DNA from: Parvibacillus sp035426385
Lineage (GTDB): Bacteria; Bacteroidota; Bacteroidia; Chitinophagales; Saprospiraceae
DNA: 64,000 bases
NCBI GenBank assembly: GCA_035426385.1
Contig: DAOLZQ010000006.1
Location: 1 to 64,000 of the forward strand
Direction of reading: 5' to 3'
Shown here: in pieces, positions 62,383-64,000 of the stretch
How the letters are laid out: every line of letters starts with the position of its first letter
How positions within the stretch are numbered: position 1 is the first letter of the stretch
The notes under the pieces: model-generated
Seen by the model: only the letters and a program-made list of their open reading frames with translations
Databases searched by the model: none
Told to the model about the DNA's origin: nothing
Program-made: the position numbers and the translations under genes

Positions 62383-64000
<1,618 letters not shown>

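Overview
The window is about 64 kb of bacterial chromosome, roughly 40% GC and densely coded, with no rRNA, no tRNA that I could recognise and no CRISPR. It belongs to the phylum Bacteroidota. Evidence for this is several proteins ending in type IX secretion (T9SS) sorting domains of both kinds (type A, and the gliding-motility type B with the VFTPNHDG motif), the T9SS regulator PorX, a futalosine-pathway menaquinone enzyme (MqnD), and promoters of the TTTG-N19-TAnnTTTG kind. Many start sites lack a Shine-Dalgarno sequence. A Saprospiria/Chitinophagia-like lineage is my guess, held with low confidence.

Layout. Positions 1-1110 are a decayed flank holding two orphan T9SS C-terminal fragments and an 8-bp tandem repeat. 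From 1171 to 12.5 kb there is a Cys-rich secreted protein, a lipoprotein coupled to an M4 metalloprotease, a GT9 glycosyltransferase, prmA-folD, a thioesterase, an RluA-type pseudouridine synthase, mqnD, and an aspartate kinase paired with an unknown secreted protein. From 12.5 to 19.3 kb there are two small envelope-stress-like genes and then a six-gene leftward operon. In transcription order the operon encodes a coiled-coil protein, a membrane-tethered PspA-like coiled-coil protein, a substrate-binding protein fused to an OmpA domain, an ABC permease, a heme-oxygenase-like diiron oxidase, and an ABC ATPase. This operon is the best candidate for an undescribed system.

From 19.4 to 32.2 kb there is a MerR regulator, a membrane pyrophosphatase, rsmI-purS-pssA, a T9SS cargo, an M1 aminopeptidase, ribD, a thioredoxin-like protein, a thiolase, folE and a shrunken, catalytically dead PTPS/QueD-like protein. 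From 32.3 to 44 kb come pnuC plus a nicotinamide riboside kinase, then a long leftward run of acyl-CoA dehydrogenase, a large T9SS cargo, ribE, purL, a DUF4369-TlpA lipoprotein, rocD and a DUF4126 protein. From 44 to 55 kb there is rluD, a Cys/Met PLP enzyme, a DUF697 protein, a CorA transporter, a secreted esterase, an N-acetylmuramoyl-L-alanine amidase, ccmBCD, glutamate dehydrogenase and an Lrp regulator. From 55 to 64 kb come a TraB/GumN protein, porX, a degenerate EEP-family membrane protein, ndk, an nrnA-type DHH phosphoesterase, an FKBP isomerase, prfB with its programmed frameshift, xseB, and a subtilase cut by the window edge.

Together the genes describe an aerobic or facultative, protein-degrading bacterium with T9SS secretion. 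Secreted and lipid-anchored peptidases feed amino-acid catabolism through rocD, gdh, the Cys/Met enzyme, acyl-CoA dehydrogenase and thiolase. Riboflavin, folate, NAD, menaquinone and purine genes are scattered singly or in pairs rather than grouped in pathway operons. Most start positions are inferred from family length, signal peptides or promoter position, not measured.
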